DNA of 64,000 nucleotides from Benzoatithermus flavus (GCF_037908215.1 NZ_JBBLZC010000004.1:1-64000); one strand, 5' to 3'. Positions 8,088 through 17,051 are shown, counted from the first letter of the stretch. A program made the numbers and translations. Notes: generated by a model from the letters alone, not told the origin.

Positions 8088-9179
8088 TCAGTCCGGCGGC
8101 GGACCGTCCCGCAGCTCGACGTGGACCCGGCCGGTGATGCCGCAGAGCAGCTCGTAGGCGATCGTCCCGGCAGCGGCGGCGATCGTCTCGACCGGGAGAC
8201 CAGCGCCCCATAGTATCACAGGATCGCCCACCCGCGCCTCGGGCTGCCCGCTCAGATCGATCGCCAGCATGTCCATGGAGACCCGGCCGGCGAGCGGCGC
8301 CTCGCTGCCGTTCACGAGCACGGGCGTGCCCGATGGCGCGTGGCGCGGGTAGCCGTCGCCATAGCCCATGGCGGCGATGCCGATCCTGGTCGGGGCTTCC
8401 GCCCGCCACGTGCCGGCATAGCCGACCGCCTCGCCGGCGCGCACCTCCCTGACGGCGATGAGCCGGGTCTCGAGCGTCATGACGGGCCGCAGGCCCTCCT
8501 CGGCGCCGGTGCGTCCCTCCAGCGGCGACACGCCGTAGAGCATGATCCCGGGGCGCACCCATTCGGCATGCGCCTCGGGCCAGGCGAGGAGGCCGGCCGA
8601 GTTGCAGAAGGAGCGCTCGAGCCCGAGCCCTTCGGCCGTCGCCGCGAAGCGGCGGATCTGCTCGCGTGTCGCCGGACTCGAAGGCTCGTCGGCGCTGGCA
8701 AAGTGGGTCATCAGGCGGATGCCGGAAGCGACGGCGACGCAGCCCTGCAGGCGGTCCAGGGCGGCCGGCACCTCTTCGGGGCGGAAACCCAGCCGGTTCA
8801 TGCCGGTGTTGATCTTGAGCCAGACCGCGAGCGGGTGATCGAGGCGCGCCTGTTCCAGCATCCGGATCTGCCCCGGCTCGTGGACGACGATGTCGAAGCC
8901 GAGCCGGGCGCAGAGGGGCAGCTCGTCCGCCTCGAACACGCCCTCCATGAGGAGGATCGTCTGGACGGCGCCGGCCTCGCGTAAGCCCAGCGCCTCCTCG
9001 ATGCAGGCGACACCCAGCATGTCGGCAGCGCCCAGCGCCGGCAGGAGGCGGGCAGCGCCATGACCGTAGCCGTTGGCCTTGACCACCGCGACGACCCGCG
9101 CGCCGCCGGCGCGCGCCTTCGCGACGGCGAGGTTGTGGCGCAGGGCGGCAAGATCGATCACGGCAGTGGCGGGACGCAT
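8088..9179 (-). CDS. alr: Alanine racemase (catabolic DadX context)
   Basis: A 363-aa PLP-dependent fold-type III racemase interconverting L- and D-alanine. The PLP lysine is K34 in VVKANGYGHG, and the second catalytic base is Y254 in AVGYAGTWRA; MGYGDGYPR and RVSMDM are further family blocks. The start at 9179 has AGGGGAG 6 bases upstream; the longer open frame runs into dadA and should not be used. It lies 28 bases after dadA and before cycA, so a catabolic DadX role is likely, although it may also supply D-alanine for peptidoglycan (ddl is in this window). Confidence 0.93.
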   Translation of the reverse strand: MRPATAVIDLAALRHNLAVAKARAGGARVVAVVKANGYGHGAARLLPALGAADMLGVACIEEALGLREAGAVQTILLMEGVFEADELPLCARLGFDIVVHEPGQIRMLEQARLDHPLAVWLKINTGMNRLGFRPEEVPAALDRLQGCVAVASGIRLMTHFASADEPSSPATREQIRRFAATAEGLGLERSFCNSAGLLAWPEAHAEWVRPGIMLYGVSPLEGRTGAEEGLRPVMTLETRLIAVREVRAGEAVGYAGTWRAEAPTRIGIAAMGYGDGYPRHAPSGTPVLVNGSEAPLAGRVSMDMLAIDLSGQPEARVGDPVILWGAGLPVETIAAAAGTIAYELLCGITGRVHVELRDGPPPD

Positions 9180-9207
9180 GGCTCTCCCCTTCGGCTCGGG
9201 CAGCGTC

Positions 9208-10470
9208 TCAGGCAGCGCGCGCGTAGCGGTCGATCGCAAGCTCGCGCACGTCGATCTCGGGCTCCTTGCCCGAGAGCAGATCGGCGAGCACGCGGCCCGA
9301 GCCGCACGCCATGGTCCAGCCCAAGGTACCATGGCCGGTGTTGAGCCAGAGGTTCGGGTACTTCGCCTTGCCGATCACCGGCGGCCCGTCCGGGGTCATC
9401 GGCCGCAGCCCGCACCAGAACGTGCCCTGCGTGGCGTCGCCGCCCTTGGGATAGAGATCGCCGACGACGTACTCGAGCGTCGCGCGCCGCGAAGGCCGCA
9501 GCTTGGTGTTGTAGCCGTCGAGCTCGGCCATGCCGCCGACCCGGATGCGATCGCCTAGGCGCGTGATCGCGACTTTGTGGGTCTCGTCCATGACGGTCGA
9601 TTCCGGGGCACCTTTGGGATCGGTGATCGGCACGGTGAGCGAGTAGCCCTTCACCGGATAAACCGGCAGATCGATACCGATCCGGCGCAGGAGCAGGGGC
9701 GAGTAGCTGCCGAGCGCCACGACGTAGGCATCACCCGTGACCGTCCCGGCCGGTGTCGCGATCCCGGTGACGCGGCCGCCTTCGGTCAGGATCGCGTCGA
9801 TGCGCGTGCCGTAGCGGAATTCGACCCCGAGCTGCCGGCACAGGGCCGCGAGCGCGTTGGTGAACTTGAAGCAGTCGCCGGTCTCGTCGCCGGGCAGGCG
9901 CAGGCCGCCCACGAACTTCTCGCGCACGAAGCCGAGTGCCGGTTCGTGGCGCACGCAGCCCTCGACGTCGAGGAGCTCGTAAGCCACATCGAACTTCCCG
10001 AGGATGGCGATGTCCTTGGCGGTGCCGTCGAGCTGCTTCTGCTGGCGGAAGAGCTGGAGCAGGCCTTTGGACCGCTCGTCGTACGCTATCCCGGCCTTCT
10101 GGCGCAGCGCGCGCAGGAGATCGCGGCTGTATTCGGCGATCGGCACCATGCGGCTTTTGTTGCGCTCGTAGGCGGCGGCGGTGCAGTTCTGCAGCATTCT
10201 CAGGCCGAAGCGGATCAGGTCGGGATCGGGCTTGGGCCAGATGAACAGCGGCCGGTGGCGCATGAACAGCCACTTCAAGGCCTTGAGCGGGATGCCGGGT
10301 GCGGCCCAGGGCGAGGAGTAGCCGGGGGAGACCTCGCCGGCGTTGGCGAAGCTGGTCTCGAGCGCCGGGCCCTCCTGGCGGTCCAGGACCACGACCTCGT
10401 GCCCCGCTTCGGCGAGATAGTAGGCGGAGGTGATGCCGATCACGCCACCGCCCAGCACGATCACGCGCAT
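9208..10470 (-). CDS. dadA: D-amino acid dehydrogenase small subunit
   Basis: A 420-aa FAD-dependent oxidoreductase that oxidises D-alanine and other D-amino acids to 2-oxo acids, passing electrons to the respiratory chain. The N-terminal dinucleotide fold reads MRVIVLGGGVIGITSAYYLAE, and the DadA-specific blocks ETSFANAGEVSPGYSSPWA, PVKGYSLTVPI, FWCGLRPMTPDGPPVIG and NTGHGTLGWTMACGSGR are all present. It is the first gene of a probable dadA-alr-cycA operon and is divergent from an Lrp-type regulator, the arrangement expected for alanine-inducible dad loci. Confidence 0.94.
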   Translation of the reverse strand: MRVIVLGGGVIGITSAYYLAEAGHEVVVLDRQEGPALETSFANAGEVSPGYSSPWAAPGIPLKALKWLFMRHRPLFIWPKPDPDLIRFGLRMLQNCTAAAYERNKSRMVPIAEYSRDLLRALRQKAGIAYDERSKGLLQLFRQQKQLDGTAKDIAILGKFDVAYELLDVEGCVRHEPALGFVREKFVGGLRLPGDETGDCFKFTNALAALCRQLGVEFRYGTRIDAILTEGGRVTGIATPAGTVTGDAYVVALGSYSPLLLRRIGIDLPVYPVKGYSLTVPITDPKGAPESTVMDETHKVAITRLGDRIRVGGMAELDGYNTKLRPSRRATLEYVVGDLYPKGGDATQGTFWCGLRPMTPDGPPVIGKAKYPNLWLNTGHGTLGWTMACGSGRVLADLLSGKEPEIDVRELAIDRYARAA

Positions 10471-10595
10471 GCCACGAAGCTCCCTGAATGACTGGCTGTG
10501 CCGGGCTCGCGAGCCAAAGACTCCCGTTGTCTATGGAGGACGAAACGGGCTCGCTGCGGCCAGGTGCCGCGGAATCTAGCCAAAAATTCCCGAAA
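10471..10595. promoter_or_regulatory. Divergent dadA / lrp-like control region
   Basis: This short region lies between dadA (left) and the Lrp-family gene (right). AT-rich segments run from about 10565 into the beginning of the regulator frame (gccaaaaattcccgaaaatg). Lrp-type proteins bind loose AT-rich palindromes, and autoregulation together with control of the divergent operon is common. No exact operator can be assigned by eye. Confidence 0.45.
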
Positions 10596-11156
10596 ATGTT
10601 TGCAAATTACGACGAAGTACGGAATCTTTCCCGGCCTGACGTCCTTTCTGCCACAGGAGCTGCTGCTTCGCGCGCCAAGCCACGGAAAGTCAAGCTGGAT
10701 TCGATCGACCTGCGGATCGTGCGGGAGCTGCAGGCGGATGGCCGGATTTCGTTCACCGATCTCGCACCCAAGGTCGGGCTCACCACCTCGCCCTGCCTCG
10801 AGCGGGTACGCCGGCTCGAGCGGGCGGGCGTCATCAAGGGCTATACCGCGATCCTGGAGCCGCGCGCGCTCGACGCCGGGCTCCTCGTCTTCATCGAGCT
10901 CAGCCTCACCTACACCTCGCCCGACATCTTCCAGGAATTCAAGCGCGCGATCCAGAAGCTGCCGCAGGTCCTGGAATGCCATCTCGTCTCGGGCGACTTC
11001 GACTACCTCCTGAAGGCGCGCATCCCCGACATGAACGCCTACCGCGAGCTTTTGGGCGAGCTTCTGCGCCACCTGCCCGGGGTGCGCAACTCCAAGACCC
11101 TCGTCGTGATGGAGGAGGTCAAGGAGACGACCGCGATCCCGATCGGGGTGCGGTAG
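10596..11156 (+). CDS. Lrp/AsnC-family transcriptional regulator of the dad locus
   Basis: The core (LDSIDLRIVRELQADGRISF onward) is a winged-helix DNA-binding domain (helix-turn-helix around TDLAPKVGLTTSPCLERVRRLERAG), followed by a RAM ligand-binding domain with CHLVSGDFDYLLKARIPDMNAY. Length from 10596 is 186 aa, somewhat longer than the usual 150-165, because of an unusual N-terminal extension. The start is uncertain: ATGs at 10533 and 10596 both lack clear ribosome binding sites. Its divergent position next to dadA suggests it activates the operon in response to alanine, as Lrp/DadR proteins do. That role is inferred from context. Confidence 0.85.
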   Translation: MFANYDEVRNLSRPDVLSATGAAASRAKPRKVKLDSIDLRIVRELQADGRISFTDLAPKVGLTTSPCLERVRRLERAGVIKGYTAILEPRALDAGLLVFIELSLTYTSPDIFQEFKRAIQKLPQVLECHLVSGDFDYLLKARIPDMNAYRELLGELLRHLPGVRNSKTLVVMEEVKETTAIPIGVR

Positions 11157-11237
11157 AGCCGTGCCCGATCGAGGGCTGCGCCCCCCGGCCTGCTGGTGTA
11201 GGGTTCGAGCCGGTGGTGGCTGAAAGGGGAGAGCATC

Positions 11238-12314
11238 ATGGCTGCAAGAATGAAGGCCGCCGTCTTCGTCGAACCCGGCCGGATCGTGCTGGACGAGAAG
11301 CCGATCCCGGACGTCGGGCCGCTCGACGCACTGATCCGGATCACGACCACGACCATCTGCGGCACGGACGTGCACATCCTCAAAGGCGAGTACCCGGTCG
11401 CCAAGGGGCTGACCATCGGGCACGAGCCGGTGGGCGTGATCGAGAAGCTGGGCTCGGCCGTGCGGGGCTATCGCGAGGGCCAGCGCGTGATCGCGGGCGC
11501 CATCACGCCCTCGGGCTACAGCAATGCGTCCTTGTGCGGCTGTCACTCCCAGGACGGTGCCGGGACGGCGCACGGCTGGAAGCCGATCGGCGGCTGGAAG
11601 TTCGGCAACACGATCGATGGCTGCCAGGCCGAGTACGTGCTGGTGCCGGACGCCATGGCCAACCTGGCGCCGGTGCCGGACGATCTCACGGACGAGCAGG
11701 TCCTAATGTGCCCGGACATCATGTCGACCGGCTTCTCGGGTGCCGAGAGCGGCAGGATCCGCATCGGCGACACGGTCGCGGTGTTCGCGCAAGGGCCGAT
11801 CGGGCTCTGCGCCACGACGGGGGCGCGGCTGATGGGGGCCACGACCGTGATCGCGGTCGACACGGTCCCGGCACGGCTGGAGATGGCGCGGCGGCTGGGT
11901 GCCGACCACGTCGTCGACTTCCGGGCCGAGGACCCGGTGGAAGCGATCATGCGCCTGACCGACGGACGCGGGGTCGACGTCGCGATCGAGGCGCTCGGCA
12001 CGCAAGGCACGTTCGAGGCGTGCCTGCGCTCGCTCCGGCCGGGCGGGACGCTCTCGAGCCTGGGCGTCTATTCCAGCGATCTCAGGATTCCACTGGGCGC
12101 CTTCGCGGCGGGACTGGGTGATCACACGATCGTCACCACGCTGTGCCCCGGCGGCAAGGAGCGCATGCGCCGGCTCATGAACGTAATCCGCTCCGGCCGT
12201 GCGGACCTGCGGCCGCTCGTGACGCACCGCTTCAAGCTCGACCAGATCGAGGAGGCCTACGATCTGTTCGCGCATCAGCGCGACGGCGTGCTCAAGGTCG
12301 CGATCACGCCCTGA
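11238..12314 (+). CDS. Zinc-dependent alcohol dehydrogenase (secondary-alcohol type)
   Basis: A 358-aa medium-chain dehydrogenase. The GroES-like half shows the zinc ligand region C41-G-T-D and the H62-E pair in IGHEPVG. The NAD(P)-binding half has VFAQGPIGLCATTGARLMGA. The blocks GWKPIGGWKFGNTIDG, CPDIMSTGFSGAE and LCPGGKERM resemble the clostridial/thermophilic secondary-alcohol dehydrogenases, which lack the usual four-Cys structural zinc lobe; only C-G-C is present here. It probably oxidises or reduces a small secondary alcohol/ketone pair. GGGGAG precedes the ATG by 6-8 bases. It may be cotranscribed with the regulator 80 bases upstream. Confidence 0.85.
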   Translation: MAARMKAAVFVEPGRIVLDEKPIPDVGPLDALIRITTTTICGTDVHILKGEYPVAKGLTIGHEPVGVIEKLGSAVRGYREGQRVIAGAITPSGYSNASLCGCHSQDGAGTAHGWKPIGGWKFGNTIDGCQAEYVLVPDAMANLAPVPDDLTDEQVLMCPDIMSTGFSGAESGRIRIGDTVAVFAQGPIGLCATTGARLMGATTVIAVDTVPARLEMARRLGADHVVDFRAEDPVEAIMRLTDGRGVDVAIEALGTQGTFEACLRSLRPGGTLSSLGVYSSDLRIPLGAFAAGLGDHTIVTTLCPGGKERMRRLMNVIRSGRADLRPLVTHRFKLDQIEEAYDLFAHQRDGVLKVAITP

Positions 12315-12338
12315 TCGCGATGCCGCTGCGGCGGACCT

Positions 12339-12962
12339 TCAGAAATGGAGGCCGCCGCCCAGGCCCCAGCCACCGCCGCTGCCCACGCCGACCCCGAGCG
12401 AGATGCCGGGGAAGTAGGAGTAGCCGGTGTCGCTGCCGGGGAAGAGCCGGTTCGTGACCGCGGCCACGAGTTGATCGGCGGCCGCGGGCCCGCTGTCGGC
12501 GGCCCTGCCGTTCACGTCCGCGACCGGACGCGGGCCGTCGCAGAACACGGCGTAGAGCTGCAGCGGCGGCGGAGGCAGGCCGCCGCGCGGCGGGCTCGCC
12601 GAGCAGGTCGCGACCGGATCGTGCGGCACGTCCTCAAAGCGGAACACGAGCCGGCGCCGACCGTGATCGACGTTGCCGAGCCCCACCGGCTCGAACCGCG
12701 CGCGCAGCCAGGACACGCCAGCCGTCGCCGTGCCGGCGATCTCGGCGGAGCCGCCGGAGAAGACGGGTGGCACGGTATCGATCGCGAGCGGAACCGCCCG
12801 CCCCTCGGCCGCAGCGGCGACCAGAAGCCCACGCGCGGCGGACGGATTGGCGGCAGGCCCGCTGACGACGTCGGGCCCGGTGCAGGCGGCGAGAAGCAGC
12901 GCGGACGCGAGCAGCGCGGGCGCCAACGGTACGCAGGGCAGGCAGGCGGACAAATCGGGCAT
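12339..12962 (-). CDS. Hypothetical lipoprotein, 207 aa
   Basis: An N-terminal hydrophobic stretch ends in LLAAC, a good lipobox with the lipidated cysteine at about residue 27, so the mature protein is probably anchored to the outer membrane. The rest is not recognised; it is rich in Pro, Ala and Gly, contains two or three further cysteines (VATCSASPP, AVFCDGP) and ends in a glycine-rich tail (GVGVGSGGGWGLGGGLHF). It is convergent with the alcohol dehydrogenase gene, with 24 bases between their ends. Function unknown. Confidence 0.65.
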   Translation of the reverse strand: MPDLSACLPCVPLAPALLASALLLAACTGPDVVSGPAANPSAARGLLVAAAAEGRAVPLAIDTVPPVFSGGSAEIAGTATAGVSWLRARFEPVGLGNVDHGRRRLVFRFEDVPHDPVATCSASPPRGGLPPPPLQLYAVFCDGPRPVADVNGRAADSGPAAADQLVAAVTNRLFPGSDTGYSYFPGISLGVGVGSGGGWGLGGGLHF

Positions 12963-13481
12963 GGCCCATCAGCAACAGATGGTCGATATTCCGGGTTCCT
13001 TTGCAGGCCGATGCCGCACGGCTCGACGCGAAGGCCCGCTCTCACGCTCCCGAGCCCTTCCCGTCATCAACTCCAAAATATCCCTCAAAGAGAGAAATAC
13101 TAAAATCCATACTGCTTGTAATTTATAATACTCTTTCGAGTAGATGATGATCGCATCTGCTTACCTGGAAACGACATTGCACAATCTTTAAACTTCCCAT
13201 AGAAGATAACTTTGGCTTCATGGTATGATCATCATTGACTAATATAGATTTTTATCTGGGAGGATTCACCAGACACGCAACAGCACGGTTGACCCCCCCC
13301 CGAAACACCCGAGATATCATCATGTTCTCGATTAAGGGAATATAAGCAGACATGCAGATATTTTCTCGATGCCTTTACGCACCAATGCTTTCGATTGTCG
13401 TCTGCATCACCGCACCCTCGATGGAAGGTGCGGTGATGCAGACGAATTGATCTGTATCGTCATTTGGAACGGAGGTACATC
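12963..13481. other. AT-rich island upstream of an exported protein gene
   Basis: From about 13060 to 13400 the base composition is far more AT-rich than the rest of the window, with runs such as ctttaaacttcccatagaag and atatagatttttatctggg and a C8 tract near 13293. No open frame is credible. A long perfect hairpin lies at 13398-13445. The composition suggests a promoter-rich or horizontally acquired segment belonging with the gene at 13482. Confidence 0.5.
13398..13445 (+). repeat. 19-bp perfect inverted repeat (hairpin) in the 5' leader
   Basis: The left arm at 13398-13416 (TCGTCTGCATCACCGCACC) is the exact reverse complement of the right arm at 13427-13445, with a 10-base loop. No T-run follows, so it is not a standard terminator of an upstream gene. 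It ends 36 bases before the ATG at 13482 and would form a strong stem in the leader of that mRNA. I see no second copy in the window. Confidence 0.8.
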
Positions 13482-14261
13482 ATGAATCGTCGGCTTCTGC
13501 TCTCCGGCGCAGCTATTGCTGCGGCAACGCCTATTCTGGCGGGCTCGAATCCTTTCGATGTCGCGTTCGCAGCCGCGGCGTCGGGTGAGCACCCCAATTC
13601 CTCGAACGATCATTCCCAAGGGCTGCTTCTCAAGAATGTGAAGGGCTCCGTCGACTTCCGAGGCGACGACAGGAAAGATCACTACCATTATGAAGACGAT
13701 TACTACTTCAAAGGCGAAATTCTTGTCAGCAAGTTCAGGTACGGCAAGCAGCTCTATGTAGAAGGCAAGATCACCGGCAGCATCTACAAGAGCGGCCGTC
13801 GCGGCGCCATAGCCACCTTCAAGAAGGAGCCGTTCCGGACCTACTGCACCCTGACCAGCAGGGACGACTGGGGCCAGTGGAGATCGGGCGACGACTGGTG
13901 GCATCGCCGCGATGATCACGCGTGCCGCGATCTCGTCCTCGACATCGGCAAGATCCGCCTCGACGTTCGCTATTATGGCCGGAAGGTCACCGTCGACATC
14001 GATCCCAACGCGGTCAAGCTCGACGACATCCGGACCAAGGGCAAGTGTTCCGTCGCCGACTTGAAGATGCTGCTGTGCGAGTTGGCCGATCTTCTCGACA
14101 GCGACGACGATGACAACGACCACGGCCACGATGACCGCAAGGACGAGCGGCACGACGATCGCCGGCCTCGCCGCCGGGACGTCAGGGCAGTCATCCGGGA
14201 CATCAACGATCTGCTCGCCCACTGCCTGTTCGTCGTCGATGCCCGTCACTACAGGAGCTGA
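13482..14261 (+). CDS. Hypothetical exported protein with acidic/histidine-rich tail
   Basis: A 259-aa protein starting at 13482 behind a GGAGG site. The N-terminus MNRRLLLSGAAIAAATPILA has adjacent arginines before a hydrophobic run and may be a Tat or Sec signal. The mature part is very rich in charged residues (DDRKDHYHYEDDYYF, SGDDWWHRRDDH) and has four internal cysteines. Near the C-terminus (about 202-228) an Asp/His/Arg block (DSDDDDNDHGHDDRKDE) could bind divalent metal. The family is not recognised. Base composition is less GC-rich than in neighbouring genes. A calcium- or metal-binding envelope protein is plausible but unproven. Confidence 0.6.
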   Translation: MNRRLLLSGAAIAAATPILAGSNPFDVAFAAAASGEHPNSSNDHSQGLLLKNVKGSVDFRGDDRKDHYHYEDDYYFKGEILVSKFRYGKQLYVEGKITGSIYKSGRRGAIATFKKEPFRTYCTLTSRDDWGQWRSGDDWWHRRDDHACRDLVLDIGKIRLDVRYYGRKVTVDIDPNAVKLDDIRTKGKCSVADLKMLLCELADLLDSDDDDNDHGHDDRKDERHDDRRPRRRDVRAVIRDINDLLAHCLFVVDARHYRS

Positions 14262-14314
14262 GCCGGAAGCGGGCAGCGTCCTGCTGCGCTGAACGCGAGC
14301 CGATGCCGAAGGCC

Positions 14315-14352
14315 GGTGGCCGGCACCATCGTGCGCCTGCCACCAGCCGAGG
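14315..14352 (+). terminator. Possible terminator after the acidic exported protein gene
   Basis: GGTGGC at 14315-14320 pairs with GCCACC at 14339-14344, with a second GCAC/GTGC stem inside, and gaggctttttc follows. It sits between two convergent genes. The stem is imperfect, so confidence is modest. Confidence 0.4.
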
Positions 14353-14357
14353 CTTTT

Positions 14358-16043
14358 TCAGAACAGGCCCTGGATCTGCCCATTCTCGTCGAGACGGATC
14401 TGGTGCGCCGCCGGGTTCTTGGGCAGGCCCGGCATGGTCATGATCTCGCCGCAGATCACGACCAGGAACTCGGCGCCGCCGGCCAGCCGGAGCTCGCGGA
14501 TGGGGACGACGTGGCCCGAGGGCGCCCCTTTCAGGTCGGGGTCGGTCGAGAAGCTGTACTGGGTCTTGGCGACGCAGATCGGGAAGTGGCCGTAGCCGCG
14601 CGTCTGGAAGTCCTTGAACTGATCGCGGATCCGCTGGTCGGCGATGACGTCCTCGGCTCCATAGATCTCGCGCGCGATCGTGCGCATCTTCTCCCAGAGC
14701 GGCATCTCGGCCGGGTAGAGATGGGTGAAGCCGCGCCCGTCCAGAGGATGCGGCGCCTCGCACAGCTCCACGACGTGGCGTGCGAGCGCCTCGGTCCCGG
14801 CCGAGCCGCGGCCCCAGTGCTCGCACACCAGCGCCTCCACGCCCAGCTCGTGGCGGCAGTAGTCGCGCACGAGCTCGAGCTCGGCCTCGGTGTCGGTGAC
14901 GAAGCGGTTGAGCGCCACGACCGAGGGCACCCCGAACTTGCGCACGTTGCGCACGTGTCGGGCGAGGTTCGCGAGCCCCTTGCCGAGCGCCTTCAGATCC
15001 TCGGTCTTGAGCGCATCCCTGGCGACGCCGCCGTGCATCTTGAGCGCCCTGACCGTGGCGACGATCACGGCGGCGGCGGGCTCGAGGCCGGCCTTGCGGC
15101 ATTTGATGTCGAAGAACTTCTCGGCGCCGAGATCCGCACCGAAGCCCGCCTCGGTCACGACGTACTCGCCGAGCTTGAGCGCGGTCCGGGTGGCCATGAC
15201 CGAGTTGCAGCCGTGCGCGATGTTGGCGAACGGACCGCCGTGGACGAAGGCCGGATTGCCTTCGAGCGTCTGGACGAGGTTGGGAGCGAGGGCGTCCTTC
15301 AGAAGGACGGTCATCGCACCTTCGGCCTTGAGGTCGGAGGCAGTCACGGGCTTCCGGTCGCGGGTATAGCCCACGATCATCCGCCCGAGCCGCCGCTCGA
15401 GGTCGCGGAGATCCCGCGCGAGGCAGAACACCGCCATCACCTCGGAGGCCACGGTGATGTCGAAGCCGTCCTCGCGCGGGAACCCGTTCGCGATCCCCCC
15501 CAGGGAGGAGACGATGGAGCGCAGCGCCCGGTCGTTCATGTCGACCACGCGCCGCCAGGTGATCCGCCGCTCGTCGAGCCCGAGCTCGTTGCCCCAGTAG
15601 ACGTGGTTGTCGAGGAGCGCTGCCAGCAGGTTGTGGGCGCTGCCGATGGCGTGGAAGTCGCCGGTGAAGTGGAGGTTGATCTGCTCCATCGGCACGACCT
15701 GGGCATAACCGCCGCCGGCCGCACCGCCCTTCATGCCGAAGCAGGGGCCGAGACTGGGCTCGCGCAAGGCGATCACCGCCCGCTTGCCGATCCGGTTGAG
15801 ACCGTCGCCCAGACCCACCGTGGTCGTGGTCTTGCCCTCGCCCGCCGGCGTGGGATTGATGGCCGTTACCAACACGAGCTTGCCGTCGGGCCGGCCGGCC
15901 AGTCCCTCGATCCAGCCGAGATCGAGCTTGGCGATATGCCGCCCGTACGGGTGCAGCGCCTCCTCCGGAATATCAAGCCGCTCGGCCACGGCCTGAATCG
16001 GCCGCAAGCGCGCGGCACGGGCGATCTCGATATCAGACGGCAT
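14358..16043 (-). CDS. fhs: Formate-tetrahydrofolate ligase
   Basis: A 561-aa enzyme (family size about 555-560) joining formate to tetrahydrofolate with ATP to give 10-formyl-THF, feeding purine synthesis and one-carbon metabolism. The P-loop is TPAGEGKT (residues 65-72), followed by LREPSLGPCFGMKGGAAGGGYAQV, DFHAIGSAHNLLAA and the C-terminal MTMPGLPKNPAA. The start at 16043 (MPSDIEIARAA) matches the usual N-terminus; an upstream in-frame start at 16085 would add 14 residues. It is probably transcribed alone; no folD or other folate genes are adjacent. Confidence 0.96.
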   Translation of the reverse strand: MPSDIEIARAARLRPIQAVAERLDIPEEALHPYGRHIAKLDLGWIEGLAGRPDGKLVLVTAINPTPAGEGKTTTTVGLGDGLNRIGKRAVIALREPSLGPCFGMKGGAAGGGYAQVVPMEQINLHFTGDFHAIGSAHNLLAALLDNHVYWGNELGLDERRITWRRVVDMNDRALRSIVSSLGGIANGFPREDGFDITVASEVMAVFCLARDLRDLERRLGRMIVGYTRDRKPVTASDLKAEGAMTVLLKDALAPNLVQTLEGNPAFVHGGPFANIAHGCNSVMATRTALKLGEYVVTEAGFGADLGAEKFFDIKCRKAGLEPAAAVIVATVRALKMHGGVARDALKTEDLKALGKGLANLARHVRNVRKFGVPSVVALNRFVTDTEAELELVRDYCRHELGVEALVCEHWGRGSAGTEALARHVVELCEAPHPLDGRGFTHLYPAEMPLWEKMRTIAREIYGAEDVIADQRIRDQFKDFQTRGYGHFPICVAKTQYSFSTDPDLKGAPSGHVVPIRELRLAGGAEFLVVICGEIMTMPGLPKNPAAHQIRLDENGQIQGLF

Positions 16044-16290
16044 GCTCAACCCGGCTCTCCCGATCGCTCCGGCGGTCCCGGCCACGATGCCGGGGTCGCC
16101 ATCCTATTTTCCTCACGATAGCAGAATTTTTCTTACGGATGAACAGCGCCGTTCGACCGGCATCGGAGCCGAACGAGCGCCTCGCCGGAGAGGGCGGCAT
16201 CGGCACGCCGGGAGCCACGACGGCAGGCCGGGAGAGCGGCGTCTCCGGCAAGGGCGGCTGCTCCCCGGCCGTCCCGTCCCCTGCGCCGGC

Positions 16291-16911
16291 TCAGGTCAGC
16301 GGCAGCATGACGTTCTGCCGGTAGGCTTCGCGCGCCGCCAGCCGCTCGTGCCAAGCCGCGAGGTTCGGCAGCTCGGGCCGGTCGATCGCGAGGTTGACGT
16401 AGCGCCAGTAGACGCAGCCGAGGGGGATGTCGCCCATGGTGAGCGCGTCGCCCGCGACGAAGCGGCGGCCGGCGAGATGATCGTCCAGGATGCGCATCGC
16501 CTGACCGAGGCGCTCGGCGTGGATGCCGATCGCTGCCATATCGCGCTGCTCGGGCGGAGTGCGGACGAGTCCCAGGAAGACCGGCGAGAGGGACGGCTGC
16601 AGCGTGGTGAGCTGCCAGTCCATCCAGCGGTCGGCCGCAGCGCGCGTGGCCGGGTCCTCGGGCCACAAAGTTCCGGCCCCGTAGCGCGCCGCGAGGTAGC
16701 GCACGATCGCATTCGATTCCCACACCACCGTGCCGCCATCCTCGAGCACCGGGATCAGCCGGTTCGGGTTGAGCGCGGCGTAGGCCGGCGTGTCGAGCCC
16801 GCCGAAGGCGCCGCCGACGTCGATGCGCTCGTACGGCAGGCCGAGCTCGGCGACGGCCCACATCACCTTCTGCACGTTGAGCGAGTTGGCTCGCCCCCAG
16901 ACCTTCAGCAT
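16291..16911 (-). CDS. Glutathione S-transferase family protein
   Basis: A 206-aa GST. The N-terminal thioredoxin-fold domain begins MLKVWGRANSLNVQKVMWA, where S11 in NS is the likely activating residue, and has LNPNRLIPVLEDG and the glutathione-contact WESNAIVRYLA. The all-helical C-terminal domain contains the hydrophobic staple region ALTMGDIPLGC. The start at 16911 follows GGGAGG by 7 bases. The sequence resembles bacterial theta/beta-like GSTs of unknown substrate. It conjugates or reduces electrophiles with glutathione in the cytoplasm by family inference. Confidence 0.88.
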   Translation of the reverse strand: MLKVWGRANSLNVQKVMWAVAELGLPYERIDVGGAFGGLDTPAYAALNPNRLIPVLEDGGTVVWESNAIVRYLAARYGAGTLWPEDPATRAAADRWMDWQLTTLQPSLSPVFLGLVRTPPEQRDMAAIGIHAERLGQAMRILDDHLAGRRFVAGDALTMGDIPLGCVYWRYVNLAIDRPELPNLAAWHERLAAREAYRQNVMLPLT

Positions 16912-17051
16912 CCGAGGCCTCCCGATCCTTGCCCGCGCGAAGGTGCCGTCCCCGCCGCTCGCGGGCAAGAGGGGAACCGGTGCCCATAAGGCGGCGTTAG
17001 CCTCGCGCCGGACCACCGGCATCCGCTCGATGACAGCATCAGGAGGCCAAC

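Noticed and set aside
6228..8213. 661-codon rightward open frame opposite cycA
   Set aside because: Low-complexity His/Asp/Arg-rich translation produced by the GC-rich antisense of a membrane protein gene; the minus-strand permease is unmistakable.
11200..11225. Possible tRNA T-arm (ggttcgagcc)
   Set aside because: The sequence around it does not fold into a cloverleaf, has no matching acceptor stem, and lies in the short gap before the alcohol dehydrogenase gene.
13398..13445. Terminator of the upstream gene
   Set aside because: The hairpin has no U-run, and the upstream lipoprotein gene points the other way, so no transcript needs ending there from the left.
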